A stretch of 64,000 bases of DNA, taken from positions 92,585-156,584 of the forward strand of contig NZ_ATLO01000027.1 of NCBI RefSeq assembly GCF_000416235.1, in the 5' to 3' direction. Within the stretch, counting starts at the first letter, position 1. The number at the start of each line of letters is the position of its first letter. Made by a program: the position numbers and the translations under genes. Below, in pieces: positions 1 through 8,972 of the stretch. This stretch comes from Pseudomonas sp. CFII64. Lineage in GTDB: Bacteria; Pseudomonadota; Gammaproteobacteria; Pseudomonadales; Pseudomonadaceae. The notes below the pieces were generated by a model. The model saw nothing but the letters and a program-made list of their open reading frames with translations, was not told where the DNA came from and did not search any database.

Positions 1-2
1 AA

Positions 3-428
3 AACGCACCGATTCTGGAGCTGATTCAACAGCAATTGCGGCTGGTTGGCGTGGATTTGCGCCTGAATAAATCCACCATCAGCCAGGTCACCGCGTTGCA
101 GGCCAGTGGCGACATGCACCTGACCTTTTTCAACCTGACCCGCGCCGATCCTGACGTGATCCGCACCGTGTACCAGTCGCCGGGACGCAACTACAACCGG
201 CGCGATCCGGGCCCGCTTGATCAGATCCTGCAACAGTCGGCGGCAACGCTGGACAGCGCGCAACGCCAGAAACTGGTGGATCAGGCCAGTGAAACCGTGC
301 TGCGCGAAGCTCACGCGATTCCACTGATCGAACTGGTGACGGTGCTGGCCCATGGCAAACAGGTGCATGGCTTGCATTTCGAAGCTTCATCACGGTTGCA
401 GTTCTTTGATACCTGGTTGCAGCGGTAG
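3..428 (+). CDS. ABC importer solute-binding protein, peptide/nickel type (3' part only)
   Basis: The reading frame is open to the left edge, so only the last 141 codons are present and the true start lies outside the window. The visible part resembles the C-terminal lobe of family 5 (SBP_bac_5) peptide-binding proteins, with a stretch on aligned half-time donors such as QASETVLREAHAIPLIE. It would act in the periplasm, delivering oligopeptide-like ligands to the two permeases that follow. Family assignment rests mainly on context: permease-permease-double ATPase follows immediately. The ligand cannot be told from this fragment. Confidence 0.75.
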   Translation, partial: NAPILELIQQQLRLVGVDLRLNKSTISQVTALQASGDMHLTFFNLTRADPDVIRTVYQSPGRNYNRRDPGPLDQILQQSAATLDSAQRQKLVDQASETVLREAHAIPLIELVTVLAHGKQVHGLHFEASSRLQFFDTWLQR

Positions 429-445
429 CGCGAACGCCATATCCG

Positions 446-466
446 TTGGAGCAAGCTCGCTCCCAC
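446..466. repeat. short REP-type intergenic repeat
   Basis: The stretch contains GGAGC and GCTCC arms that can pair and matches the widespread Pseudomonas intergenic element centred on GGAGCAAGCTCGCTCCC. It falls between the binding-protein stop (428) and the permease start (503). A TTG inside it opens the permease frame further upstream, but the element itself is non-coding. Confidence 0.55.
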
Positions 467-502
467 AAAAAAGCATTCATGCGATGTTCAAGAGGAAACC
501 CC

Positions 503-1519
503 ATGACTGACAGTTCACTGAGCTCGGGCAACGCCGACCTTGTGTTGCGTGCGCCCGGTTTTCCTTTGCGTCAGGCTGCGACTTATCTGTTGAGCCGGGT
601 CGGCCAGGCGTTGCTGGTGTTATGGGCGGCGTTCAGTGTGTCGTTTGTGATTTTGTACGCGTTGCCCAGTGATCCGGTGAGCATCATGCTCAACCAGCAA
701 GGTGAACCCTCGGCGGTGGATCTGGCGCAGATCGCTGCGTTGCGTGCCGAATATCACCTCGACCAGCCACTGCCGGTGCAATACGGCATTGCCTTGTGGC
801 GAGCGCTGCATCTGGATTTAGGCCATTCGATACAAAGCGGCGAACCGGTGATAAAATCCTTGAGCGAAGCGTTGCCCGCCACGGTGGCGCTGACCTTTCT
901 GGCCCTCGGTTTTGCTTTGCTGGCCGGCATCGCCCTGGCGCTGACCGCCAGCCTGGTGCGCAGCGACTGGTTGCGCAACGGGTTGCTGGGCATGCCGGCG
1001 GTGGCCGTGTCGTTACCGACCTTCTGGATCGGCTTGTTGCTGCTGCAAGGTTTTTCGTTTTCCTGGCACTGGTTTCCGGCTATGGGCAATCAGGGCTTTA
1101 GCTCTCTGATATTGCCGGGGCTGACTCTGGCGATCCCCACGGCGGCGGTGATCGCCCAGGTGCTGGCGCGCTCACTGGCGGCGGTGCGCGCGCAGCCGTT
1201 TGTCGATGTGCTGATTGCCAAGGGACTTAGCCCGCGACGCCTGCTGTTTGTTCATCAACTGCACAATGCGGCGATTCCGTTGCTGAGCCTTTCCGGGGTG
1301 ATCGTTGGCAATCTGCTGGCCGGTTCCGTGGTCACTGAAACAGTGTTCTCCCGGGAAGGCGTGGGGCGGCTTGCGCAGGCTGCGGTGAGTGGCCAGGACA
1401 TTCCGTTGGTGCAGGGCGTGGTGGTGTTGGCGGCGGCGATCTTTATCAGCGTCAATCTGCTGGTCGATCTGGTTTACCCGCTGCTTGATCCGCGTCTACA
1501 AGGGCGGGCTGGCCGATGA
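503..1519 (+). CDS. ABC importer permease, DppB/OppB type
   Basis: Inner-membrane permease of a peptide/nickel-type ABC importer, 338 residues. After a short N-terminal tail it has the family's hydrophobic segments, starting with a YLLSRVGQALLVLWAAF helix, and the cytoplasmic EAA-type loop near residues 225-260 (VDVLIAKGLSPRRLLF). The ATG at 503 is chosen because AGAGGAAA lies just before it; the frame stays open upstream into a repeat element. It overlaps the next permease by 4 bp (ATGA), so the two are translationally coupled. The partner binding protein ends 74 bp upstream. Confidence 0.9.
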   Translation: MTDSSLSSGNADLVLRAPGFPLRQAATYLLSRVGQALLVLWAAFSVSFVILYALPSDPVSIMLNQQGEPSAVDLAQIAALRAEYHLDQPLPVQYGIALWRALHLDLGHSIQSGEPVIKSLSEALPATVALTFLALGFALLAGIALALTASLVRSDWLRNGLLGMPAVAVSLPTFWIGLLLLQGFSFSWHWFPAMGNQGFSSLILPGLTLAIPTAAVIAQVLARSLAAVRAQPFVDVLIAKGLSPRRLLFVHQLHNAAIPLLSLSGVIVGNLLAGSVVTETVFSREGVGRLAQAAVSGQDIPLVQGVVVLAAAIFISVNLLVDLVYPLLDPRLQGRAGR

Positions 1520-2406
1520 GCCAGGTGTTGAACCAACCATCGAACACGTTGGCTACGCCGCCAACCGGCGCCTATCGGCAGCGGTCGAAACTGGCCTCGC
1601 TATTACGACGTCGGCCGCTACTACCGTTGGGGCTGTTGGTCTTGCTGCTGGTCTTGGCCTGGGCTTTGTGGCCAAGCGGTTTCAGCCATTACGATCCGTT
1701 GTTGGGAGTGCCGAGCCAGGCGTTGCAGAGTCCAAGCGCCAGTCATTGGTTTGGCACCGATCAACTGGGCCGCGACTTGTACAGCCGCGCGGTGCATGGC
1801 GCGGCCATTTCGTTGCAGGCCACGGCGCTGGCGGTGGCGATTGCCTTGGTGGTGGGCATTGTGCTGGGGACCATTGCCGGTTATTTCGGCGGCGTGGCCG
1901 ATGCGCTGCTGATGCGCGTGGTGGAAGTGCTGATGGCGATTCCTTCGCTGCTGTTGGCCATGGCGATCATTACCGTGCTGGGCTTCGGCACGCTGAATAT
2001 TGCCTTGGCGGTGGGGCTTTCTTCGGTGGCGACATTTGCCCGGTTGGTCAGGGGTGAAGTCTTGCGCTGGCGCACATCGGTATTTGTCGAAGCCGCTGTC
2101 TCATGCGGGGTCGGTCCGTGGACGATCATTCGTCGGCACATTCTGGGTCACGCCGCCGGACCGGTGCTGGCGCTGGCCGCGCTGGAATTTGGCAGCGCAG
2201 TGTTGTCGGTCGCGGCGCTGAGTTTCCTTGGTTTCGGCGCGCCACCGCCGCAACCGGAATGGGGTTTGCTGATCGCCGAAGGGCGCAACTACATGGTCGC
2301 CGCCTGGTGGTACACCACCTTGCCGGGGCTAGTGGTGGCTGCCGTGGTGCTGGCGACCAACCAATTGGCCAGAGCGGTCCAGGATCTACAAGGAAATTAC
2401 TCATGA
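1516..2406 (+). CDS. ABC importer permease, DppC/OppC type
   Basis: Second inner-membrane permease of the peptide-type importer, 296 residues. It has the typical OppC N-terminal layout: a basic tail, one transmembrane segment (LLPLGLLVLLLVLAWALW), then the HWFGTDQLGRDLYSRAVHG motif that precedes the transport domain. The EAA loop is visible around FVEAAVSCGVGPWTIIRRHIL. It overlaps the upstream permease and the downstream ATPase by 4 bp each, which indicates one polycistronic unit with coupled translation. Confidence 0.92.
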   Translation: MSQVLNQPSNTLATPPTGAYRQRSKLASLLRRRPLLPLGLLVLLLVLAWALWPSGFSHYDPLLGVPSQALQSPSASHWFGTDQLGRDLYSRAVHGAAISLQATALAVAIALVVGIVLGTIAGYFGGVADALLMRVVEVLMAIPSLLLAMAIITVLGFGTLNIALAVGLSSVATFARLVRGEVLRWRTSVFVEAAVSCGVGPWTIIRRHILGHAAGPVLALAALEFGSAVLSVAALSFLGFGAPPPQPEWGLLIAEGRNYMVAAWWYTTLPGLVVAAVVLATNQLARAVQDLQGNYS

Positions 2407-4067
2407 GTGCGCCGGAAAATGCGGTCTTGCAGGTCAGCGATTTGAGCATCGGTTATCGGACCCGTGAAGGTCGAGTGCCAGGCGTCGACGGGATTGGCTT
2501 CTCGTTGTGCGCCGGGGAGATTGTGGCAGTGGTCGGTGAATCCGGATCAGGCAAATCCACCACCGCTGCGGCGCTGGTCGGGCTGCTTGCGGGTAATGCG
2601 CAAATCGAATCCGGCAGCATCAAGCTCAATGGCGTAGAGCAGATCCGCGCCAGCGAACGTCACTGGCGGGCGTTGCGCGGCAAGGTGCTGGGCTTCGTGC
2701 CGCAGGATCCGGGCATGTCCCTGGACCCGGTGAAACGCATCGATGCGCAGTTGCGCGAAGCCATGACGGTTCACGGCGTTTCCAGCACTGAAGCACGGGT
2801 GCGGGCGGCGACATTGCTGGTGGACGTGGGCTTGCGCAATCCCGAACGGGTCGCACGCAGCTTCCCGCATCAGCTGTCCGGTGGCATGCGTCAACGGGTG
2901 TTGATAGCCATCGCATTGGCCAACAATCCGGCGGTAATTATTGCTGACGAACCCACCAGCGCACTGGATGTGGGCGTGCAGCGGCAGATTCTCGATCAAC
3001 TGCAATCTCTGGCGCGCAAGCGCGGCACGGCGGTGCTGCTGATCACCCACGATCTGGGCGTGGCGCTGGACCGCGCCGACCGGTTGATCGTCATGCACAA
3101 CGGGCGGATTGTCGAAACCGGCGCAGTGCGGCAGATTTTCCAGCGTCCGCAGCATGCCTACACGCAACAGTTGCTGGGCGCGATTCCAGCGCTGGCGCGT
3201 GCGCCTCAGGTCTCGTCCCGGCCGGTCGCGTCACGGCGCGATGCCGTAGTCGCGTTGCAGTCGCCGTTGTTGCAGGTCGAGCATCTGGGCAAAGACTTTT
3301 CGACCTGGCGTAACCCGGGTTCGGCGGCGGTGGACGATGTGTCGTTTTCGGTGGCGCGCCACGGCACCACCAGCCTGGTGGGCGAGTCCGGTTCCGGCAA
3401 GTCCACCACGGCGCGGTTGATTGTCGGCCTGGAGAAACTGGATGCCGGGCGGGTGCTGTTCGATGGGCAGGACATCAGCAGCTATTCGCGGCAGGACTGG
3501 CAGCCGTTACGCAGACGGATTCAGGTGGTGTATCAGAATCCCTACGCATCCCTTGACCCGCGTTTTACCCTGGCGCAGATCATCAGCGAACCCTTGCAAG
3601 CCTATGCCGTGGGCGACCGGGAATCTCGCACGAGGCGGGCGGCGGAACTGCTTGAGCAGGTTGAGTTGCCGCTGCGCTTGTTGCACAGCCGACCGGGTGA
3701 ATTGTCCGGCGGCCAGCGCCAGCGGGTTGCGATCGCGCGGGCGTTGGCCCTTGAACCGGAACTGGTGGTGTTGGATGAACCGCTTTCGGCGCTGGACGCT
3801 TCAGTGCAAACGCAGATTCTGGCGTTGCTCGCCCAGTTGCAGCAACGGCTGGGCCTGAGCTATCTGTTCATTTCCCACGACCTGGCGGTAGTGCGGCAGA
3901 TTTCCGATCAGGTGGTGGTTATGCGCGCGGGCAAAGTGGTCGAGCAGGGCGTCTGTGACGCTGTATTCCAGTCTCCCGAACATGCCTATACCCGGCGTCT
4001 GTTGGCGGATATTCCGGGACAGTTGTATCTGCAGGAGCAACAGGTTCAATCCCGCTCCCTCGCCTGA
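2403..4067 (+). CDS. fused double ATPase of peptide-type ABC importer (DppD-DppF fusion)
   Basis: A 554-residue protein carrying two complete ATPase domains in tandem, equivalent to DppD and DppF joined. Domain 1 (about 5-260) has Walker A GESGSGKST, signature LSGGMRQR and Walker [13 protein letters not shown]. Domain 2 (about 285-545) has [17 protein letters not shown] and LVVLDEPLSALD. Both keep the C-terminal extension (PQHAYTQQLL, PEHAYTRRLL) typical of oligopeptide-transporter ATPases. The ATG at 2403 overlaps the permease stop and follows AAGGAAATT; longer upstream frames only shadow the permease. It powers uptake at the inner face of the membrane. Confidence 0.93.
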   Translation: MSAPENAVLQVSDLSIGYRTREGRVPGVDGIGFSLCAGEIVAVVGESGSGKSTTAAALVGLLAGNAQIESGSIKLNGVEQIRASERHWRALRGKVLGFVPQDPGMSLDPVKRIDAQLREAMTVHGVSSTEARVRAATLLVDVGLRNPERVARSFPHQLSGGMRQRVLIAIALANNPAVIIADEPTSALDVGVQRQILDQLQSLARKRGTAVLLITHDLGVALDRADRLIVMHNGRIVETGAVRQIFQRPQHAYTQQLLGAIPALARAPQVSSRPVASRRDAVVALQSPLLQVEHLGKDFSTWRNPGSAAVDDVSFSVARHGTTSLVGESGSGKSTTARLIVGLEKLDAGRVLFDGQDISSYSRQDWQPLRRRIQVVYQNPYASLDPRFTLAQIISEPLQAYAVGDRESRTRRAAELLEQVELPLRLLHSRPGELSGGQRQRVAIARALALEPELVVLDEPLSALDASVQTQILALLAQLQQRLGLSYLFISHDLAVVRQISDQVVVMRAGKVVEQGVCDAVFQSPEHAYTRRLLADIPGQLYLQEQQVQSRSLA

Positions 4068-4211
4068 GACCGGGACAACTTGGCTCTATCCTTAGATGAA
4101 TTCGGTATTAAGTTTTATAAAAACAAAAGCTTAGGATATATGGCTACAGGATAGCTCAAGGCCACCTACCATGTATCCCGCCCATGCTTTCCCTGCCGCC
4201 GAAGGTGGCCA

Positions 4212-4877
4212 ATGACCTTCGACTATGCATTTGCCATTTCCACGCTGCCTGCCTTTCTCAACGCTGTTGGTGTCACCTTGCAGGTCGGCTTGATCGCGAT
4301 TCTGACTTCGTTACTGGTCGCGGTAGTCAACGCCGCTATCGCGATGTTTCGCGTACCGGTGCTGTATCGACTGGTGCCGCTGTACGTGGAGCTGGCGCGC
4401 AATACACCGCTGCTGATTCAGCTGTTTTTCATCTACTTTGCCTTGCCGACGCTGGGGGTCCGGGTGTCCGGATTTGCCTCGGCGGTGATCGCGATGACTT
4501 TTCTCGGCGGCGCGTACCTGACCGAGATCCTGCGCGCCGGCATCGAGGCAGTGCCCAAGGCGCAGATCGAGTCGGGCTTGTCCATCGGCCTGTCCCGCTG
4601 GCAACTGCTGCGCCATGTCATCTTGCCCCAGGCGGGCATTCTCAGCCTGCCGGCGCTGTTCGCCAACTTCGTATTCCTGCTCAAGGAAACCACGGTGGTC
4701 TCGGCCGTAGCTGTTCCGGAAATCCTCTACACCGCCAAAAGTTACATCGCGCTGTATTACAAAACCTACGAAATGCTCGCCGTGATGACCGGCCTGTGCG
4801 TGCTGTTGTTCCTGCCGCTGTCGCTGTTGCTCGGCGTTCTCGAAAGGAGGCTCCAGCATGGCCAGTTCGGGTCTTGA
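4212..4877 (+). CDS. polar amino-acid ABC importer permease 1
   Basis: Inner-membrane permease of the HisM/GlnP class, 221 residues. The family's signature region ELARNTPLLIQLFF is at about 58-71 and the EAA loop AGIEAVPKAQIESGLSIGLSRWQLLRH at about 113-138. It is the first gene of a four-gene operon permease-permease-ATPase-binding protein and overlaps the second permease by 20 bp. The 144-bp gap before it is A+T-rich compared with its surroundings and probably holds the promoter. The substrate is an amino acid or a small amino-acid-like compound; sequence alone does not say which. Confidence 0.92.
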   Translation: MTFDYAFAISTLPAFLNAVGVTLQVGLIAILTSLLVAVVNAAIAMFRVPVLYRLVPLYVELARNTPLLIQLFFIYFALPTLGVRVSGFASAVIAMTFLGGAYLTEILRAGIEAVPKAQIESGLSIGLSRWQLLRHVILPQAGILSLPALFANFVFLLKETTVVSAVAVPEILYTAKSYIALYYKTYEMLAVMTGLCVLLFLPLSLLLGVLERRLQHGQFGS

Positions 4878-5517
4878 TTTGTTATGGGTCTCAGCACCGC
4901 AGTTGCTGACCGGTGCCGGGCGGACCCTGGGAATTTCGCTGCTGGCGATTGTGTTCAGCAGCCTTGGCGGGCTGGTCTACGGCGTGCTGCGCAGTCTTGG
5001 CAAGCCTTGGTTCGACCTACCGCTGCGCATTTATCTGGAGCTGTTTCGCGCGATCCCGGTATTGGTCTGGCTGTACCTGTTCTTCTTCGGTTTGCCGATC
5101 TTCCTTGGCCTGAGCATTCCGGCGTTCTGGTGTGCGGTGCTGGTGCTGTCCTTGTGGGGCGCCAGTGAGGTGGGCGAAGTGGTCCGTGGCGGGCTGCGTT
5201 CGATACCCCGCGGCCAGCGTGAGGCCGGGCTGGCAATCGGTCTGGGCTTGCGGCAGCTCTACGGTCGCGTGCTCTTGCCGCAGGCCCTCAAACGCCTGAC
5301 GCCGCCGGTGATCAACGTCTACACGCGGCTGATCAAGACCAGCTCGCTGGCGGTGCTGATCGGGGTGATCGACGTGACCAAGGTGGGCCAGCAGATCATC
5401 GAGCGCACCTACGAGTCGGTGCTGATCTATGGCTTTCTGTTCCTGTTTTTCTTTTTCATCTGCTATCCGCTGTCGGCCGCTTCCCGCGTGCTTGAACGGC
5501 GCTGGAATCACGCATGA
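4858..5517 (+). CDS. polar amino-acid ABC importer permease 2
   Basis: Second HisM/GlnP-type permease, 219 residues, with [20 protein letters not shown] replacing the ARNTP region of its partner and an EAA loop [25 protein letters not shown]. It pairs with the permease just upstream to form the membrane channel. The start overlaps that gene by 20 bp and an AAAGGAGG Shine-Dalgarno lies inside the upstream gene, so translation is coupled. The stop overlaps the ATPase start (ATGA). Confidence 0.92.
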   Translation: MASSGLDLLWVSAPQLLTGAGRTLGISLLAIVFSSLGGLVYGVLRSLGKPWFDLPLRIYLELFRAIPVLVWLYLFFFGLPIFLGLSIPAFWCAVLVLSLWGASEVGEVVRGGLRSIPRGQREAGLAIGLGLRQLYGRVLLPQALKRLTPPVINVYTRLIKTSSLAVLIGVIDVTKVGQQIIERTYESVLIYGFLFLFFFFICYPLSAASRVLERRWNHA

Positions 5518-6275
5518 GCGCATTGATCGAACTGGCCGGATTCAGCAAGAATTTCGGCGCGACACCGGTATTGCAAGACATCGACCTGCAGGTCGCAGAG
5601 GGCGAAGTGCTGGTCATCCTCGGCCCCAGCGGCTGTGGCAAAAGCACCTTGCTGCGCTGCCTCAACGGCCTGGAACTGGGGCATGCCGGCAGCCTGCGTT
5701 TCGCCGGGACGGATCTGGCCGCCAATGCCGACTGGCGCAAGGTTCGCCAGCAAATCGGCATGGTCTTTCAAAGCTATCATCTGTTCCCGCACATGACAGT
5801 CCTCGACAACATTCTGCTGGGCCCGGTGCAGGTGCAGAAGCGGGCGCTCAAGGAAGCCCGGCAACAGGCCGAGGCGCTGTTGACCCGCGTGGGCCTGGCG
5901 GACAAACGTGATGCCTACCCGCGTGAATTGTCCGGTGGCCAGCAACAGCGCATCGCCATTGTCAGGGCGTTGTGCATGAACCCCAAAGTCATGCTCTTCG
6001 ACGAAGTCACCGCTGCCCTCGACCCGGAAATGGTCAAGGAAGTGCTTGAGGTGATTCTCGATCTCGCCCAAGGCGGGATGACCATGCTCATCGTCACCCA
6101 CGAAATGGCGTTTGCCCGTGCCGTGGCGGATCGAATCCTGTTCATGGACCGCGGCCGCATTGCGGAACAGAACGACCCCGAAACTTTCTTCAGCGCCCCG
6201 CAGACCGCACGAGCGCAGCAGTTCCTGGAGAGGTTTTCCTATGTAGAAAACATGCCCAAAAGGAAAGCATCGTGA
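5514..6275 (+). CDS. polar amino-acid ABC importer ATPase
   Basis: ATPase subunit of the GlnQ/HisP type, 253 residues. Visible motifs are Walker [10 protein letters not shown] (about 38-46), Q-loop [14 protein letters not shown], signature LSGGQQQR and Walker [15 protein letters not shown], followed by the H-loop THEMAF. The usual DEPTSALDP has become DEVTAALDP here, a change seen in several importers of this class. It overlaps both neighbours by 4 bp within the same operon. Confidence 0.94.
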   Translation: MSALIELAGFSKNFGATPVLQDIDLQVAEGEVLVILGPSGCGKSTLLRCLNGLELGHAGSLRFAGTDLAANADWRKVRQQIGMVFQSYHLFPHMTVLDNILLGPVQVQKRALKEARQQAEALLTRVGLADKRDAYPRELSGGQQQRIAIVRALCMNPKVMLFDEVTAALDPEMVKEVLEVILDLAQGGMTMLIVTHEMAFARAVADRILFMDRGRIAEQNDPETFFSAPQTARAQQFLERFSYVENMPKRKAS

Positions 6276-7144
6276 GTTTTAAAACTGCCCTGGTTGTACC
6301 CCTGATTGCCCTCGGTCTGTTGACCGGTTGCGATAAACCCGCAGAATCCAAGCCTGCGGCGCAAGCCAAGCCTGTCGCAGCCGCCAGCTACCTGGACACC
6401 ATCAAGAAACGCGACAAATTGATCGTCGGCGTGTTCAGCGACAAACCGCCCTTCGGCTTCGTCAATGAGCAGGGTGAATACGTCGGTTTCGACACTGATC
6501 TTGGCAAGCGCTTCGCCAAGGATTTGCTGGGCGATGAAAAGAAGATCGAGTTCGTTGTCGTTGAACCGGCCAGTCGCATTCCATTTCTGCAGAGTGACAA
6601 GGTTGACCTGATTCTGGCCAACATGACCGTCACCCCGGAGCGTCGCGAAGCGGTGGAATTCACCAACCCGAACCTGCGTGTTGCCGTGCAGGCGTTGGTG
6701 CCTGAGGCCAGTTCGGTAAAAGCCCTCGATGATCTGGCGAGCAAAACCACCATTGTTACCACGGGCACCACGGCCGATATCTGGCTGACGAAAAATCACC
6801 CGGACTGGAAAGTGCTGAAGTTCGAGAAGAACTCCGAATCTCTGCAGGCCCTGGCCAATGGTCGCGGTGATGCTTATGCCCAGGACAATCTGGTGTTGTT
6901 CAGCTGGGCGAAGAAAAACCCCGGCTACCGCGTCCTGGAACAGAAGCTGGGCGACGAAGCACCGATTGCCCCGGCGGTGAAGAAAGGCAATATCGAACTG
7001 CGTGACTGGGTCAACACTGAGCTTGCCAAACTGGGCGAGGAGAAATACCTGCTCAAGCTCTATGACCAGTACGTACGCAAGGAACTGGCTGACGGCACCG
7101 ATCCTTCGGCGGTAATAGTTGAAGGTGGGAGCTGGAAGCCTTAA
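6272..7144 (+). CDS. amino-acid ABC importer solute-binding lipoprotein
   Basis: Family 3 solute-binding protein, 290 residues. The N-terminal signal ends in the lipobox LLTGC (Cys at about 20), so it is probably anchored to the membrane in the periplasm rather than free. The mature part begins with an Ala/Pro/Lys linker and then [34 protein letters not shown], the standard opening of the amino-acid-binding fold, with an acidic-substrate-like [25 protein letters not shown] region resembling PEB1-type Asp/Glu binders. GTG is the likely start, overlapping the ATPase stop. Ligand prediction is inference only. Confidence 0.9.
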   Translation: MSFKTALVVPLIALGLLTGCDKPAESKPAAQAKPVAAASYLDTIKKRDKLIVGVFSDKPPFGFVNEQGEYVGFDTDLGKRFAKDLLGDEKKIEFVVVEPASRIPFLQSDKVDLILANMTVTPERREAVEFTNPNLRVAVQALVPEASSVKALDDLASKTTIVTTGTTADIWLTKNHPDWKVLKFEKNSESLQALANGRGDAYAQDNLVLFSWAKKNPGYRVLEQKLGDEAPIAPAVKKGNIELRDWVNTELAKLGEEKYLLKLYDQYVRKELADGTDPSAVIVEGGSWKP

Positions 7145-7152
7145 CCGGATCT

Positions 7153-7204
7153 GCAGGACCGGCTTCAGCATGGAGAGCGTCCTCCCGGCTGAAGCCGATC
7201 CTGC
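7153..7204. repeat. REP-like inverted repeat after the ABC importer operon
   Basis: A 17-base arm at 7153-7169 pairs with 7188-7204 with a single G-T type mismatch, leaving an 18-base loop. The arm contains GGACCGGCTTCAGC, the same core found at 12832-12857 and, in diverged form, at 45983-46010. No T-run follows, so it is better read as a REP element than as an intrinsic terminator, though it could still limit read-through or protect the operon mRNA. Confidence 0.65.
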
Positions 7205-7399
7205 GTAGTGCGTATACATCTGTTTAACCATCACATTAAGTGCTTATCTCGCGGTAACTTGTTCACGGTAAGTAGTTAGCTGGCTAATAACTTATCGTTG
7301 ACGTCAATTCTTAACTTTCCCCAACCACTTAAGTTCACCCAATACCCGCCGATAGTCAGCATAGAGTTCAATGGTTTTTGCTATCGCTGAGGGTACGTC

Positions 7400-8713
7400 A
7401 TGTTCAATAAACTTCTAAAAAACGAACTGGCGGCCAGGACGGCCGAGGTTGTGGAGTTCAAAGGACTGATTGCGGCACTTGAACGCTCGATGGCGGTGGT
7501 GGAGTTTGACCTCACCGGTAAAGTGCTACGCGCCAATGACAATTTTCTGAAGACCATGGGCTATCGCGAGGATGAGTTGCTGAGCAAATCCCACCAGGAT
7601 TTTTGTTCGCCGAACCTGACGCGCAGCAAGGAATACAGCGAGTTCTGGGCGCAGCTCAGGTCCGGAAAATTTGTTTCGGGCACCTTCCAGCGGTTCACTG
7701 GCCGGGGGCAGAATATTTGGCTTGAGGCCAGCTATAACCCGGTAACGGATGAACGGGGCAAGGTCTTGAAGGTGGTCAAGTACGCGCTGGACGTCACCGC
7801 CAAGGTCAGCCAGGAAGCCGAAACACGTAGCAAGCTGGCAGCCCTTGATCGAGCCATGGCGGTTATAGAGTTTGATCTGAGCGGCAATGTTCTGGTCGCC
7901 AATGACAATTTCCTGAAAGTGATGGGTTATGGGGCGGGCGAACTCAAGGGCAAGCAACATCGCCTGTTCTGCGAGCCGAGCCTGGTCAACAGCGCCGAGT
8001 ACAGTGACTTTTGGCGTCGATTGAATGCAGGTGAGTTTTTCAGCGGGCAATTCAAACGGCTGGCGAAGAATGGTCGCGTGGTCTGGCTGGAAGCTTCTTA
8101 CAATCCGGTGTATGACGCTGACGGTAAACTCTACAAGATCGTCAAGTTTGCCAGCGACATCAGCAATCGGGTCGAAAAATTTGAGGCCGATTCCCGTGGC
8201 GCATCACGCGCTTACCATATTTCCGCCGAGACCGAAAAAGTTGCCGAGCACGGTGCCGAAGTCATTCAGCAGACCGCTCGGGAAATGCGCCAGATTGCCG
8301 ACAATATCGGCGCTTCGGCCCGACTGGTCAGCCAGCTGGGTGAACGCTCCGAGCAGATTACCGCAATCGTCAACACCATTCGCGGCATCGCCGACCAGAC
8401 CAACCTGCTGGCCCTCAACGCCGCCATCGAGGCCGCGCGGGCTGGAGATCAGGGCAGGGGGTTTGCGGTGGTGGCCGATGAAGTCCGGCAACTGGCCGGG
8501 CGCACCAGTCGTTCGACAGCGGAAATCGCCGAGATGATCGGCATGATCCTGACGGAAACCCGCGATGCGGTTGCCAGCATGGACTCGACTCAGGAAGGCG
8601 CGCAACGCGGCGTCAGCCTCGCGGATCAGGCCGGGACGGTTATCCTGCAGATCCGCACCGGGACCAGCGATGCTGTGCAAGCGGTCAGCATGTTCGCGTC
8701 CAGTCACGATTGA
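7400..8713 (+). CDS. soluble PAS-PAS methyl-accepting chemotaxis protein (BdlA-like)
   Basis: Sensor and signal transducer of 437 residues without transmembrane segments. Two PAS domains occupy about 22-140 and 145-265; they are near repeats of one another ([19 protein letters not shown] and [19 protein letters not shown]). The MCP signalling domain follows from about 285, with the hairpin tip region [20 protein letters not shown] and [17 protein letters not shown]. This layout is that of BdlA, the P. aeruginosa biofilm-dispersal protein, and of Aer-like redox sensors. It would interact with CheA/CheW in the cytoplasm. ATG at 7400 follows GAGGGTACGTC. Confidence 0.88.
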   Translation: MFNKLLKNELAARTAEVVEFKGLIAALERSMAVVEFDLTGKVLRANDNFLKTMGYREDELLSKSHQDFCSPNLTRSKEYSEFWAQLRSGKFVSGTFQRFTGRGQNIWLEASYNPVTDERGKVLKVVKYALDVTAKVSQEAETRSKLAALDRAMAVIEFDLSGNVLVANDNFLKVMGYGAGELKGKQHRLFCEPSLVNSAEYSDFWRRLNAGEFFSGQFKRLAKNGRVVWLEASYNPVYDADGKLYKIVKFASDISNRVEKFEADSRGASRAYHISAETEKVAEHGAEVIQQTAREMRQIADNIGASARLVSQLGERSEQITAIVNTIRGIADQTNLLALNAAIEAARAGDQGRGFAVVADEVRQLAGRTSRSTAEIAEMIGMILTETRDAVASMDSTQEGAQRGVSLADQAGTVILQIRTGTSDAVQAVSMFASSHD

Positions 8714-8776
8714 TCAGAGGCTGTCTCTGGGCAAAAACTGAGCGGTCATTGAAAAGCAGGTTGCCTGCAAATGAAT

Positions 8777-8796
8777 GGCTTATCCACGGATAAGCC
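8777..8796 (+). terminator. possible terminator hairpin after the chemoreceptor gene
   Basis: A perfect 9-bp stem, GGCTTATCC/GGATAAGCC, with a 2-base spacer lies 63 bp after the stop codon. Only a weak TTGT follows, so an intrinsic terminator is plausible but not certain. The rest of the gap to 8972 shows no gene. Confidence 0.4.
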
Positions 8797-8972
8797 TTGT
8801 ATCCGGATGATCGGCGGCGTGGCCTTTGACCATCCATCCGGACCCGATCCAAGAGCGGTGAATTTTCCAAACGGCCAGAACTCCTTCTTACAACGACTTA
8901 AAGAAGCGCTTTCGCGTGAATAACTGCGCGTGAGCATGTCTTGTTTGTATCAGGAACTGCCAGGAAGTATTT

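Noticed and set aside
8781..8789. TTATCCACG, close to a DnaA box
   Set aside because: Single copy, one mismatch, and explained by the stem-loop GGCTTATCC/GGATAAGCC. There is no cluster of boxes, A+T-rich unwinding region or dnaA/dnaN neighbourhood, so it is not an origin.
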